Notes under the pieces: generated by a model
Databases searched by the model: none
What the model was told of the DNA's origin: nothing
Seen by the model: the letters and a program-made list of their open reading frames with translations, nothing else
Translations under genes and position numbers: made by a program
Shown here: one piece after another, positions 39,693 to 49,007 of the stretch
How the letters are laid out: the number at the start of each line of letters is the position of its first letter
Position numbering within the stretch: position 1 is the first letter of the stretch
Source: an uncultured Eubacteriales bacterium
GTDB lineage: Bacteria; Bacillota; Clostridia; Christensenellales; Aristaeellaceae
Assembly: GCA_902764875.1 (NCBI GenBank)
Contig: CACWXP010000012.1
Span: 1 to 64,000 of the forward strand
Reading direction: 5' to 3'
Length of the DNA: 64,000 nt

Positions 39693-39854
39693 ATGAACAT
39701 CTGGGATATTCTGATTCTCTGCGCGGTCGGGGCCGCGGTTGTGGTGGCTGTCCGGACTTTGCGGGGCAAGGGAAAGCAGGGCAGGTGTTCCTGCGGATGC
39801 GGCGGGTGCATGAAAGAGTGCGCTTCGCGGCGGGATCCGGAGGCACGGACTTAA
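39693..39854 (+). CDS. FeoB-associated Cys-rich membrane protein
   Basis: A 53-residue protein with one N-terminal membrane helix (WDILILCAVGAAVVVAV), a basic stretch and a cysteine cluster (CSCGCGGCMKEC). This matches the small FeoB-associated family that follows feoB in many Clostridia and may help iron handling at the membrane. ATG 39693 starts 4 nt after the feoB stop and has only a weak ribosome binding site, so translation is probably coupled. Confidence 0.85.
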   Translation: MNIWDILILCAVGAAVVVAVRTLRGKGKQGRCSCGCGGCMKECASRRDPEART

Positions 39855-39886
39855 GCTTCAGTTTTTCGTGAATTTGGGGGCTGTTT

Positions 39887-42052
39887 ATGGGGAAAATCGT
39901 TGTTCTGGCTGAAAAACCCAGCGTCGGGCGGGATATTGCCCGGGTGATCGGCTGCGGAACAAAGGGCGACGGCTGCCTGATCGGCAACGAGTATATCGTC
40001 ACATGGGCGGTGGGGCACCTGGTGACGCTGGCGGAGCCGGACGAGATGGACGAAAAATACAAGAGATGGAGTTTTACCACGCTGCCGATCCTGCCGGAGA
40101 CGATTCCGCTGAAGGTAATCCCCCAGACGAAAAGCCAGTTTTCCATCGTCAAAAAACTGATCAACGACAAGGAGACGGACTCCCTGATCTGCGCGACGGA
40201 TGCCGGGCGGGAAGGGGAGCTGATCTTCCGGTATATCTACGAAAAAGCAGGCTGCAAAAAGCCTTTCCGGCGGCTGTGGATTTCCTCCATGACGGATGAG
40301 GCGATCCGGGAGGGATTCCGGGAAATCCGGGAGGGGAAGGACTACGACGGCCTTTATGAAAGCGCCCGTTGCCGCAGCCGGGCGGACTGGCTGGTGGGGA
40401 TGAACGCCAGCCGCGCTTTTACGCTGAAATACGACGCGCTGCTGAGCGTTGGGCGGGTGCAGACGCCGACGCTGGCGATTCTGGTGAAGCGGCGGAAGGA
40501 AATTGAGAACTTCAAGCCGGAGGGCTACTGCACGCTGACGGCGGACTTTGGGGACTACCGGGGGACCTACTTCAGCGAAAAGCTGGAGCCGGACACCCAC
40601 CTGAAGACCAAAGCGGAGGCGGAGGCCGTGGCCGCGGCGGTGAAGGGCGGGACGGGTACCGTTACTCAGGCGGAAACCGTTCGGAAAAAGGAACTGCCGC
40701 CCCAGCTGTACGACCTGACGAGCCTGCAGCGGGATGCCAACAGGATGCTCGGGTTTACGGCGGACAAGACGCTGAAAACCGCCCAGAGCCTTTACGAAAC
40801 GCACAAGGCGCTGACCTATCCGCGAACCGACAGCCGATACCTTCCGCCGGATATGATTCCGCGGGTGGTGCAGACAATGAAGCTGCTGCCGGAGAAATAT
40901 CAGGGATTTGTGGCCGGGGCGCTCCCGGGCGGAAAACTGCCGGTGAGCAAACGGACGATCGACGCGAGCAAGGTGACGGATCACCACGCGATTCTTCCGA
41001 CGGCCAGAAGAGCGGACGTTTCCAAGTTTTCAGAGGATGAAAAAAACCTGTACGACATGGTGGCACGGCGGATGCTGGCGGCCTTTTATCCGGCCTGCGA
41101 ATACGACGCGACGAAAGTAATTACCGCGGTTGGGGAGCATACCTTCCGGACCAGCGGGCGCGTAACCGTGGTGAACGGATGGCACGACGTTCCGCCGCTG
41201 GAAAAACCGCCGAAAACGAGGAAAAGCTCGAAGCCGGAGGAGGAAGAGGAAGGCCAGCTGCCGCCGCTGAAGGCCGGAGACACCCGGGACGTGAAAGGAA
41301 CAAAGATCAAGGAGGACCAGACGAAACCGCCGGCCCCGCACACAGACGCCAGCCTGCTGGCCGCGATGGAAACGGCGGGGAAGGATCTGGAGGATGAAGA
41401 ACTGGTGCGCCTGATGAAGGGCAGCGGGATCGGCACGCCGGCCACGCGGGCCGCCATCATTGAACGGCTGATCAAGGTCGGATATGCTTCCCGGCGGGGA
41501 AAGACACTGAACGCCACGGACAAGGGCGTGATGCTGATCGACGTGATGCCGCAGGAGATTGCCAGCCCGGAGACCACGGGAAAATGGGAGCTGGCGCTGC
41601 ACGAGATTACGGACGGAAAGCAGGACGCGGACCGATTTATGGACGGAATCCGGAAGATGAGCGCGTTCCTGGTCGAATACGCGCGGGATAAGGCAAAACC
41701 GATGGCCTTTCCGCCCGACGAGCGGCGGAAGAAGGCCGGCGCAAAGCGCGGTGGCGGGAGCACGGTGATCGAAGGAACGGTCTGCCCGGTTTGCGGGAAA
41801 GGGAAGATGCGCGAGAATTCGGCCGCCTTCGGATGCACGGAGGCGAGATGCAACTGCGTGATCTGGAAGGATTGCCTGACACGGGGCGGCGGACCGGTTT
41901 TGACGGCGAAGATTGTGACGATGCTGCTGGAAAAGAAGGAACTGAAGGGGTCAACGGGAACTGTCGCCCTTCGGGACGGGAAGATTCTGTTTGTGCCCAA
42001 CGGGAAGGACGCGCCGAGCGTCAGCCGGGCATTGGTTTATGAGCGGAAATAA
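39887..42052 (+). CDS. topB: DNA topoisomerase III (type IA)
   Basis: 721 residues. The toprim domain has VVLAEKPSVGRDIA and CATDAGREGELIF. The catalytic Tyr lies in LTYPRTDSRYL (about residue 311). The C-terminal part has one zinc-ribbon-like CPVC...C segment. It relaxes and decatenates DNA. A charged, flexible insert (KPPKTRKSSKPEEEEEGQLPP) lies near residues 440-460. It could be chromosomal topB or one acquired from a mobile element; the neighbours are chromosomal. Confidence 0.92.
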   Translation: MGKIVVLAEKPSVGRDIARVIGCGTKGDGCLIGNEYIVTWAVGHLVTLAEPDEMDEKYKRWSFTTLPILPETIPLKVIPQTKSQFSIVKKLINDKETDSLICATDAGREGELIFRYIYEKAGCKKPFRRLWISSMTDEAIREGFREIREGKDYDGLYESARCRSRADWLVGMNASRAFTLKYDALLSVGRVQTPTLAILVKRRKEIENFKPEGYCTLTADFGDYRGTYFSEKLEPDTHLKTKAEAEAVAAAVKGGTGTVTQAETVRKKELPPQLYDLTSLQRDANRMLGFTADKTLKTAQSLYETHKALTYPRTDSRYLPPDMIPRVVQTMKLLPEKYQGFVAGALPGGKLPVSKRTIDASKVTDHHAILPTARRADVSKFSEDEKNLYDMVARRMLAAFYPACEYDATKVITAVGEHTFRTSGRVTVVNGWHDVPPLEKPPKTRKSSKPEEEEEGQLPPLKAGDTRDVKGTKIKEDQTKPPAPHTDASLLAAMETAGKDLEDEELVRLMKGSGIGTPATRAAIIERLIKVGYASRRGKTLNATDKGVMLIDVMPQEIASPETTGKWELALHEITDGKQDADRFMDGIRKMSAFLVEYARDKAKPMAFPPDERRKKAGAKRGGGSTVIEGTVCPVCGKGKMRENSAAFGCTEARCNCVIWKDCLTRGGGPVLTAKIVTMLLEKKELKGSTGTVALRDGKILFVPNGKDAPSVSRALVYERK

Positions 42053-42097
42053 CCCTGAACGGGTTGAATGATTCGAGATTACCAGGAGGAAATGACC

Positions 42098-43891
42098 ATG
42101 GCTGAAGAGATCAGAAAACGCAGCGAGATTGAGGAAAAGTACAAGTGGGACCTGACGCATATCTATGCTTCGGACGAGGCATGGGAGAAGGATTATCAGG
42201 CGACGGAGGCGGAAATCGGGACGCTTTCTGCTTTTGACGGGCACGTGGCGGAGGATCCGAAGAAGGCGATCATCACGGTGAACGAGACCGTTGAAAAGAT
42301 CATGCCGATTTATGAATACGCTTTTCTGCGGAAGGAAACGGACAACACGGACAGCACGGCCCAGGGGTTGAAAGACAGGGCCATGCGGCTGTACGTGACC
42401 GCGATGACGGTGACGTCTTTCCTGGAGCCGGAACTGCTGGAAATGCCGGAGGAGGCACTGAAGGCGCTGGCGGAGGATCCGGAGATGCGGGACTACGACG
42501 CCATGCTGCGGCGGCTGCTGCTGAGCAAACCGCACACGCTGCCGAAGGAACAGGAGCGGCTGATTGCCATGATGGGCGAGGTGGCGGAAGCGCCGGAAAG
42601 CATCTTCAGCGCGCTGAGCGACGCGGACATGAAGTTCCCGCCGGTGAAAATGCCGGACGGGAGCGAGCAGGAGCTGACGGAAGGAAACTATTCCACCTTC
42701 ATCCGTTCGGACGACCGGGACGTGCGCCGGCAGGCCTTCCGCAACATCATGACCACCTATGAACGCTACGGAAACACGATTGCCGGGACCTACGGCGCCA
42801 GCGTGAAAAAAGACCAGTTCATGGCCGTGAGCCACAACTATTCCAGCGCGCGGGAGGCGGCCATGAAGCCGCTGGAGATCCCGGAAAGCGTATACGACAA
42901 CCTGATTGAGGCAGTTCACGAATACCTGCCGGTACTGCAGGACTATCTGCGCCTGCGGAAGGAACTGCTGGGGCTGGAGGAACTTCATCTTTACGACCTA
43001 TATACCCCTATCGTCAAGGGATTCCGGATGGATCTGCCCTATGAAAAGGCCTTTGACCTTGTGCTGGAAGGGCTGAAACCCATGGGCGAGGACTATATCG
43101 CGAAGCTGCAGGAGGCCCGGGACAGCCGGTGGATCGACGTGTATCCGAGCATCGGGAAGAGTTCCGGCGCTTTCTCCGCCGGCAGCCTGCGGGAAGTGCA
43201 CCCCTATGTGCTGCTGAACCACAACAACAACCTGGACAGCGCCTTCACGATCGCCCACGAGCTTGGCCACAGCATGCACTCCTTCTACAGCAACACGAAC
43301 CAGCCGGCCCCGAAGAGCGACTACAGCCTGTTTGTGGCGGAGGTTGCCTCCACGTGCAACGAAGCGGTGATGCAGCGGTACCTGACGGAAACGATGACGG
43401 AGCCGGAGGCTCAGGCATTTTTGCTGAACCACCTGCTGGAACAGTTCCGGACGACGGTGTTCCGCCAGACGATGTTCGCCGAATTTGAGAAGAAGAGCCA
43501 CGAGATGGCGGCGGAGGGCATCCCGCTGACCAAAGAAAGCCTGAGCGAGATGTACTTCAAACTGAACGAGCAGTACTACGGAGAAACCTGCTTTATGGAT
43601 CCGGAGATTGCCGGTGAATGGATGCGGATTCCGCACTTCTACCGGGCGTTCTATGTGTACGTGTATGCCACCGGCCTTTGCGCCGCGGTTTCCCTGAGCG
43701 ACCGGATCCTGCGCGAGGGCGAGAGCGCCGTAAAGGATTACCGGAAATTCCTGAGCGCGGGATGCAGCGTTCCGCCGATTGAAGCACTGAAGCTGGCCGG
43801 GATCGACATGAGCAAACCGGAGCCGGTGCGACAGGCGCTGGAGGTTTTCCGGCAGACGGTGCGGCAGATGCATGAAGTGACGGGAAAGTAG
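42098..43891 (+). CDS. pepF: Oligoendopeptidase F
   Basis: A 597-residue M3 zinc peptidase with the typical long helical N-terminal part. The active site is HELGHSMH (His387, Glu388, His391), with the third ligand Glu expected in SLFVAEVASTCNEAVM. It is cytoplasmic and cleaves peptides of roughly 7-17 residues. ATG 42098 follows AGGAGG by 9 nt; the ATG at 42068 precedes that site. Confidence 0.94.
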   Translation: MAEEIRKRSEIEEKYKWDLTHIYASDEAWEKDYQATEAEIGTLSAFDGHVAEDPKKAIITVNETVEKIMPIYEYAFLRKETDNTDSTAQGLKDRAMRLYVTAMTVTSFLEPELLEMPEEALKALAEDPEMRDYDAMLRRLLLSKPHTLPKEQERLIAMMGEVAEAPESIFSALSDADMKFPPVKMPDGSEQELTEGNYSTFIRSDDRDVRRQAFRNIMTTYERYGNTIAGTYGASVKKDQFMAVSHNYSSAREAAMKPLEIPESVYDNLIEAVHEYLPVLQDYLRLRKELLGLEELHLYDLYTPIVKGFRMDLPYEKAFDLVLEGLKPMGEDYIAKLQEARDSRWIDVYPSIGKSSGAFSAGSLREVHPYVLLNHNNNLDSAFTIAHELGHSMHSFYSNTNQPAPKSDYSLFVAEVASTCNEAVMQRYLTETMTEPEAQAFLLNHLLEQFRTTVFRQTMFAEFEKKSHEMAAEGIPLTKESLSEMYFKLNEQYYGETCFMDPEIAGEWMRIPHFYRAFYVYVYATGLCAAVSLSDRILREGESAVKDYRKFLSAGCSVPPIEALKLAGIDMSKPEPVRQALEVFRQTVRQMHEVTGK

Positions 43892-43934
43892 GGGTTCAAA
43901 CCGGAACGGGCATTTTGCGGGAAGGAGATTCTGT

Positions 43935-44978
43935 ATGAGCCGGGTGGGAGTTCTGACTTTTCTGCATAACGACAACTACGGATCTGCGCTGCAGGCATAT
44001 GCACTGCAGCGGGCGATCCGCGGGCTCGGCTTTGACTGCGGGCATCTGGACTACTGCCCGGATCGGACGGAAAAGATGCGGAACCTTCTGCGCAGCGGGA
44101 ACAGTCCGAAGCTGATTCTGGAAGGAATGCGGAAACGGCAGGTGAAAGCAGGGCAGGAAGGCGCCCGGAGAAAAAGCCATGCGATCCCGGCGTTTTATGA
44201 GCGGGAAATGCAGCTGAGCCGGCCCTGCAGGAACATGGAAGAGCTGCGGGAAGAATCCGGAAATTACGATATCCTTGTTTGCGGGAGCGACCAGATCTGG
44301 AATCCCGTGTGGCTGAACCCGGCCTACTTCCTGACCTTTGCCCCGGAAGGCAAAAAGAAGGTTGCCTATGCGGCAAGCCTCGGCATCGCCGCGATGCCGC
44401 CGGAGGGGAAAATTCGGAAGATCCGGAAATGGACGGAAGGATTCAGCGCCGTCTCCGTGCGAGAGGAGGAAGGCGCGGAACTTCTGGAAAAAATGACGGG
44501 CCTCCGGGCGGATGTGATGCCGGACCCTGTTTGCCTGCTGAGCCGGGATGAATGGGCAAATGTGGCCGGACCGGCGCCGACGGGGGACAGATACCTGCTG
44601 TGCTATTTTATCGGGGAAAACGCCGGATACCGGGAAAAAGTACGGAAGATCCGAAGCGAAACCGGCCTGCGGGTGCTGGAGATTCCGGTGACGGCGGAAG
44701 GATACGATTCGGAATTTGAAAAGCTGGAAGGCCTTGATCCTGCTGCATTCCTCGGCGCGGTTTTCGGCACAGAATGCTTCTGCACGGACAGCTTCCACGG
44801 CCTGGTGTTCGGAACGCTTGCGGGTGTGCGAACGGAGGTGCTGCGCCGATACAGGGACGACGATCCGGAAAGCAAGAACAGCCGGGTGGACCATTTCCTG
44901 CGGCTGATCCGGCAGGAAGGCCCGGACGAGATGCGCAGCCGGGGCCTTGCATGGCTGCGGAGGGCGCTGGAAAACTGA
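43935..44978 (+). CDS. Polysaccharide pyruvyl transferase family protein
   Basis: 347 residues. The N-terminal motif VGVLTFLHNDNYGSALQAYALQRAI and later VCGSDQIWNP, AYAASLGIAAMP and CTDSFHGLVFG are hallmarks of PF04230. Members add pyruvyl ketals to cell-wall or exopolysaccharide sugars. ATG follows AAGGAG. No other polysaccharide genes are adjacent except the glycosyltransferase at the right edge, 19 kb away. Confidence 0.87.
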   Translation: MSRVGVLTFLHNDNYGSALQAYALQRAIRGLGFDCGHLDYCPDRTEKMRNLLRSGNSPKLILEGMRKRQVKAGQEGARRKSHAIPAFYEREMQLSRPCRNMEELREESGNYDILVCGSDQIWNPVWLNPAYFLTFAPEGKKKVAYAASLGIAAMPPEGKIRKIRKWTEGFSAVSVREEEGAELLEKMTGLRADVMPDPVCLLSRDEWANVAGPAPTGDRYLLCYFIGENAGYREKVRKIRSETGLRVLEIPVTAEGYDSEFEKLEGLDPAAFLGAVFGTECFCTDSFHGLVFGTLAGVRTEVLRRYRDDDPESKNSRVDHFLRLIRQEGPDEMRSRGLAWLRRALEN

Positions 44979-44985
44979 AAAAAAA

Positions 44986-45021
44986 GGCAAAAGAAAATGC
45001 GTCCGTGAACATCACGGACGC
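44986..45021 (-). terminator. Terminator of rpmB (possibly bidirectional)
   Basis: GCGTCCGTGA (44999-45008) pairs perfectly with TCACGGACGC (45012-45021) around ACA. On the minus strand a T-rich stretch follows. It also lies 20 nt after the pyruvyl transferase stop on the plus strand. Confidence 0.85.
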
Positions 45022-45035
45022 GTTTCCATTGCAAT

Positions 45036-45248
45036 TCAGGCCTCTTCGTGAATCTTGGGCAAAGCGCGCTGCACATTGCCGCTGCGGAGACAGCGGGTGC
45101 AAACATTCATCCGCCGGGCAGCTCCGTTCACCATAACGCGAACGCTCTGCACATTGGGAGCCCAGATACGATGGCTCTTGCGGTTGGAATGGCTGACGTT
45201 GTTGCCGTTCAGCGTGCCCTTTTCGCAAATCTCACAATACTTACCCAT
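45036..45248 (-). CDS. rpmB: 50S ribosomal protein L28
   Basis: 70 residues. MGKYCEICEKGTLNGNNVSHSNRKSHR is typical. Two Cys pairs (CEIC and CTRC) mark the zinc-binding form rather than the Cys-less paralogue. ATG 45248 follows AAGGAGG; the longer frame start at 45284 lies upstream of this site. It is monocistronic. Confidence 0.95.
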   Translation of the reverse strand: MGKYCEICEKGTLNGNNVSHSNRKSHRIWAPNVQSVRVMVNGAARRMNVCTRCLRSGNVQRALPKIHEEA

Positions 45249-45298
45249 AGGAATCCTCCTCCTTACTGGAGTGTTACACATCAAGCTTATCTACAATA

Positions 45299-45919
45299 TC
45301 ACAATTGATTGTGAATTGCAAGCATTTTTTTCAGCTTTTCGGCAAGCTCTTCGCTGTCCCCGTGGAAGACGATGCCCTGCCATCCGCACGCAACGGCGCC
45401 GGCCACATTGGCGGCGGCATCGTCAATGAAGACACACTCCTCCGGAAGAAGGGAAAACTTTGCTGTAAAGGCTTTATAGATTTCGGGCATCGGTTTGACG
45501 ACACCGACGTCACAGGAGATCAGCGTTCCGTCGAACCATTCGCTGACGGGCAGCTTTTGCCAATAGTGCGGCTGGGCCTTGCTGGCGTTGGAAAGAAGGT
45601 AAATCCCGAAGCCGGCTGCCTTCAGACGCCTGACCAGATCCTCCATTCCCGGAACGGGATCCCGGGTGAAATGCCAGTTATACAGCAGATTGCGAACATG
45701 ATCCTTCAGCCGGTCCGGAAAACGGGCAAGAATCAGGGGTTCGGCGGTTTCCTCCGTGAGAACTCCCGAATCCATCTGCGCCCATTCCAGAGACCGGAAC
45801 AGCTCGTTCAGGATCAGCTTCCGGTCGGCGGGATCCGTGATCCCTTCGCGGTCGATGAACACCGCGGGATCAAACCGGATGATGACCTGGCCCATGTCAA
45901 AAACAATATTTCTGATCAT
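45299..45919 (-). CDS. HAD family hydrolase (YihX-like)
   Basis: 206 residues. Motif I reads IVFDMGQVIIRF, with Gly where most HADs have the second Asp, as in the YihX alpha-glucose-1-phosphatase branch. LLSNASKAQ (motif II), VVKPMPEIYK (motif III) and CVFIDDAAANVAGA (motif IV) complete the site. The substrate is unknown. ATG 45919 has GAGG 6 nt upstream, inside the end of the ABC permease gene; ATG 45931 lacks a site. Probably co-transcribed with that transporter. Confidence 0.83.
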   Translation of the reverse strand: MIRNIVFDMGQVIIRFDPAVFIDREGITDPADRKLILNELFRSLEWAQMDSGVLTEETAEPLILARFPDRLKDHVRNLLYNWHFTRDPVPGMEDLVRRLKAAGFGIYLLSNASKAQPHYWQKLPVSEWFDGTLISCDVGVVKPMPEIYKAFTAKFSLLPEECVFIDDAAANVAGAVACGWQGIVFHGDSEELAEKLKKMLAIHNQL

Positions 45920-45927
45920 TGCATGCC

Positions 45928-47874
45928 TCATTCAATATGTGCTTCAGCTTTATCGGTTTCTTCAGCCGCGGCGCGGGACAGTCCGAGCTTTCCGCAGACG
46001 GCTTTGAAACGCTTTCTGCGGCGTTCGCGGATGGCGAGTCGTTCGCCCAGATCCCGGGCGCCGACGCCGTAGACCAGATAGAGGATCAGGCCGGAAATCA
46101 CCATGATGAACACCGTGGAGGCGCAACGGCGGCCGGAGGCGTTCATGTTCATGCCGTCCCGCCCTTCCTCGTTGCACATGCTTTGGATCACCATGGCATA
46201 GGAGGTGCCGTGGCTGGAGTGGAAGGTGGCGCTCATGTCATATTCCGTAAACAGGGCGTTGAAATTCAGGGCAAAGACAGCCAGCACACTCGGCAGCACA
46301 ATCGGCAGCTTTACGCGCAGGAAAGTGACCAGCGCACTGGCGCCGAGATTGCGGGCGGCATCTTCCAGTTCCTCGTCAATGGCATAGAAGGCGGCTTTGA
46401 TCATCCGCACGGCGAAAGGTAACTTGACCACCGTGTAAGCCATGATAATCAGGAAACGCACGTTTTCGCCGTAATAGAGATTGTTGCCAAAGACATACCA
46501 GACTTCGTTGTTGAAGAAAATGCGGAAACTGTAACAGATCAGAATGGTCGGCAGGAGCCAGGGGAACAGGAGGCAGGCCTCCACAACTTTGCCGCGCTTT
46601 TTGTTCTTGTGCTTGAAGATGTAGTTGACAGCGACAACCACGATGACACAGGCCAGCGCCGCAGCGATGGCGGAGAGAACGAAGCTGAGGCGGATGCCGC
46701 CGATGGTTTTTTCGTTGGCAAAGACGCCGGAAATCGCGTCCGGACGGATTTTGGTTTTTCCCCGGGAAGTCGTATAGGAATAATCCTGGGAGCCGAAATA
46801 ATTGATCAGGGTCCAGCTGGAGAAATCCAGGGTTTTCGACCGGATCGCCTGCCAGTTCTGGAAGGAGAAGACGATGATCATCACCACAGGCGTCATGTAG
46901 ATGATGAAAAGAACGTAGGCATAAATATGGGCGAGGACGTTGGCCACGGGATTCTGGATCTTCTGCTTGACCAGCTTGGCCTTTGTTTTGGACACGGAAA
47001 GGTAATGGCCCTTCCGCTCATAATGGTTCAGCACGCTGAGCAGAAGAATCGTGAACATAGCGAGGATGATGGAGAGCAGCGCCGCCCGGGCCTGGGGGAA
47101 GGCCTCGTCGGCCGTGGTGGAACCCGCCAGACGGACAATTTCCGGGTTGATGGAATTGTACCCCAGCAGCGTCGGTGCCGACATGGCGCACAGACCGGTG
47201 ATAAAGGTCATGACGGTCAGCGAAAAAAGCGTCGGCAACAGGGTGGGCATAACCACCTTCATCAGCACTTTGAAGGGTTTGGCGCCGAGATTGCGGGCGG
47301 CTTCAACCGTATTATAGTCGATGCCGCGGATCGCGTTGCGCAGGAAAAGCGCGTGATTGGAGGTGCAGGCAAAAGTCATGGTGAACATGACTGCGCTGAA
47401 TCCCGAAAACCATTGCCGGTCTATGTTCGGGAAATACTGCAGGAGCCAGTTTGTGAGGATTCCGTCCTTGTCATAGAGGAACTGATAGCCCGTGACCAGG
47501 GCTACGCCGGAATAGATCAGGGTGGTCATGTATCCGAGGCGGAGGATCTTCGCACCCCTGATATCGAAATACTCCGTCAGGAGCACGATGGAGATGCCGA
47601 CCACGTTGACCGTGATGACAAGCAGAACCGCCAGTTTCAGGGAGTTCAGAACGAAAGTCGGCATGTTGCCGGCGAAGAAGAACCGGATGACCGCAAAGGG
47701 ATCCGCGTTTCCAGCGGCGTCCTTTGTGGAAAAAATGGAGGTCAGCGTATCCAGACAGGGGAACACCATGAAGCCCAGGAAAAGATAGACGAAGAGGATG
47801 CCGCCGAAGATCGTCCAAAGTTTCCCGATGCCGTATTTCTGCTTACCGATTGACTGAGCCTGCACGATCTTCAC
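45928..47874 (-). CDS. ABC transporter permease, fused two-domain (iron/polyamine type)
   Basis: A 648-residue membrane protein with about 12 helices made of two MetI-like halves. Each half has an EAA loop: EAARNLGAKPFKVLMKVVMP and DAARNLGASALVTFLRVKLP. This FbpB/AfuB-like architecture serves ferric iron, phosphonate, thiamine or polyamine importers, so the ligand cannot be named. It is the last transporter gene of the minus-strand set (binding protein, ATPase, permease); a HAD gene follows. Confidence 0.88.
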   Translation of the reverse strand: MKIVQAQSIGKQKYGIGKLWTIFGGILFVYLFLGFMVFPCLDTLTSIFSTKDAAGNADPFAVIRFFFAGNMPTFVLNSLKLAVLLVITVNVVGISIVLLTEYFDIRGAKILRLGYMTTLIYSGVALVTGYQFLYDKDGILTNWLLQYFPNIDRQWFSGFSAVMFTMTFACTSNHALFLRNAIRGIDYNTVEAARNLGAKPFKVLMKVVMPTLLPTLFSLTVMTFITGLCAMSAPTLLGYNSINPEIVRLAGSTTADEAFPQARAALLSIILAMFTILLLSVLNHYERKGHYLSVSKTKAKLVKQKIQNPVANVLAHIYAYVLFIIYMTPVVMIIVFSFQNWQAIRSKTLDFSSWTLINYFGSQDYSYTTSRGKTKIRPDAISGVFANEKTIGGIRLSFVLSAIAAALACVIVVVAVNYIFKHKNKKRGKVVEACLLFPWLLPTILICYSFRIFFNNEVWYVFGNNLYYGENVRFLIIMAYTVVKLPFAVRMIKAAFYAIDEELEDAARNLGASALVTFLRVKLPIVLPSVLAVFALNFNALFTEYDMSATFHSSHGTSYAMVIQSMCNEEGRDGMNMNASGRRCASTVFIMVISGLILYLVYGVGARDLGERLAIRERRRKRFKAVCGKLGLSRAAAEETDKAEAHIE

Positions 47875-47878
47875 CTCC

Positions 47879-48889
47879 TCAATAGCTCATGATATCCGCC
47901 GGGTCGATGCGGAGGATGACAGGATCGCCGGGCTCGTAAATGTTGATCCCATCGTTCTTTTCCACAACCTTCAGCGTCTGGCCCGCGGCCCGGATGGTGT
48001 ACTTGATATACAGGCCGTAATACTCCTGGGACTCAATGGTGCCGGTGAAGGTCGCGGCGTTTCCGGCCGGGACGGAATCCCCCCTGCCTGCGGCGCGGAC
48101 ACCAATCCGCTCCAGACGGATGTAATGTACCTTATCCTCCGCAAGATTCATCGCGGAGACGATGTCGGACTGCAGCTTGTTAATGTCGCCGATGAAGTTC
48201 GCAACGAACTCTGTCTGCGAATGATTGTAGACTTCGTTGGGCGTTCCGATTTGTTCGATATAGCCTTTGTTGAAGACGGCGATCCGGTCGGAGAGAGTCA
48301 GGGCCTCTTCCTGATCGTGGGTGACATAAATGGTCGTGATCCCGAACTCCCGCTGCATTTTCTTCAGCTCGTTGCGCAGGTTTACGCGCAGCTTCGCGTC
48401 CAGGTTGGACAGCGGCTCGTCCATGCAGATGATGGCGGGCTCGGTGACCAGGGCGCGGGCGATGGCTACGCGCTGCTGCTGTCCGCCGGAAAGCTGGGAT
48501 ACGGCCTTGGCCAGCTGCTCTTCCGAGAGATCCACCTTTTTCGCGATCGTATCCACTTTCTGCTGGATGACGTCCTTGGGCATCTTCCTGATTTTCAGGC
48601 CGAAAGCAATGTTATCCCGCACTGTCATGGTCGGGAAAAGGGCGTAGGACTGGAAAACAATGCCGATGTTCCGCTTTTCAATGGGCACATGGGTGATGTC
48701 TTTCCCCTGCATGGAAACAACGCCGCCCGAGGGATTGATGAAGCCGGTGATGGTCCGCAGGGTGGTTGTTTTTCCGCAGCCGGAAGGCCCCAGGAAGGTG
48801 AAAAACTCGCCTTCGTTGACGTGGACATTGATGCCGTGCAGAGCTGTGAAATCGCCAAACCGGACAGTAATATCTTTCAGATCAATCAT
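47879..48889 (-). CDS. ABC transporter ATP-binding protein (iron/polyamine type)
   Basis: A 336-residue ATPase. Walker [11 protein letters not shown]-loop [13 protein letters not shown], signature [15 protein letters not shown], Walker [12 protein letters not shown] and H-loop [10 protein letters not shown] are intact. A C-terminal TOBE domain (~240-336) is present, as in FbpC/PotA. It is 4 nt upstream of the permease. Compare the paralogue at 53336-54424. Confidence 0.92.
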   Translation of the reverse strand: MIDLKDITVRFGDFTALHGINVHVNEGEFFTFLGPSGCGKTTTLRTITGFINPSGGVVSMQGKDITHVPIEKRNIGIVFQSYALFPTMTVRDNIAFGLKIRKMPKDVIQQKVDTIAKKVDLSEEQLAKAVSQLSGGQQQRVAIARALVTEPAIICMDEPLSNLDAKLRVNLRNELKKMQREFGITTIYVTHDQEEALTLSDRIAVFNKGYIEQIGTPNEVYNHSQTEFVANFIGDINKLQSDIVSAMNLAEDKVHYIRLERIGVRAAGRGDSVPAGNAATFTGTIESQEYYGLYIKYTIRAAGQTLKVVEKNDGINIYEPGDPVILRIDPADIMSY

Positions 48890-49007
48890 GAGCCGCAGTC
48901 CTCCTTAAACCGGAAATTGCTTTGAAGGGGAAGGTTGCCTCACGCGGCGGCGCTCCCCACATAAAAGGAGGCGAGCCCGAAACGGGCCCGCCCGTAAAGA
49001 AAGGATC

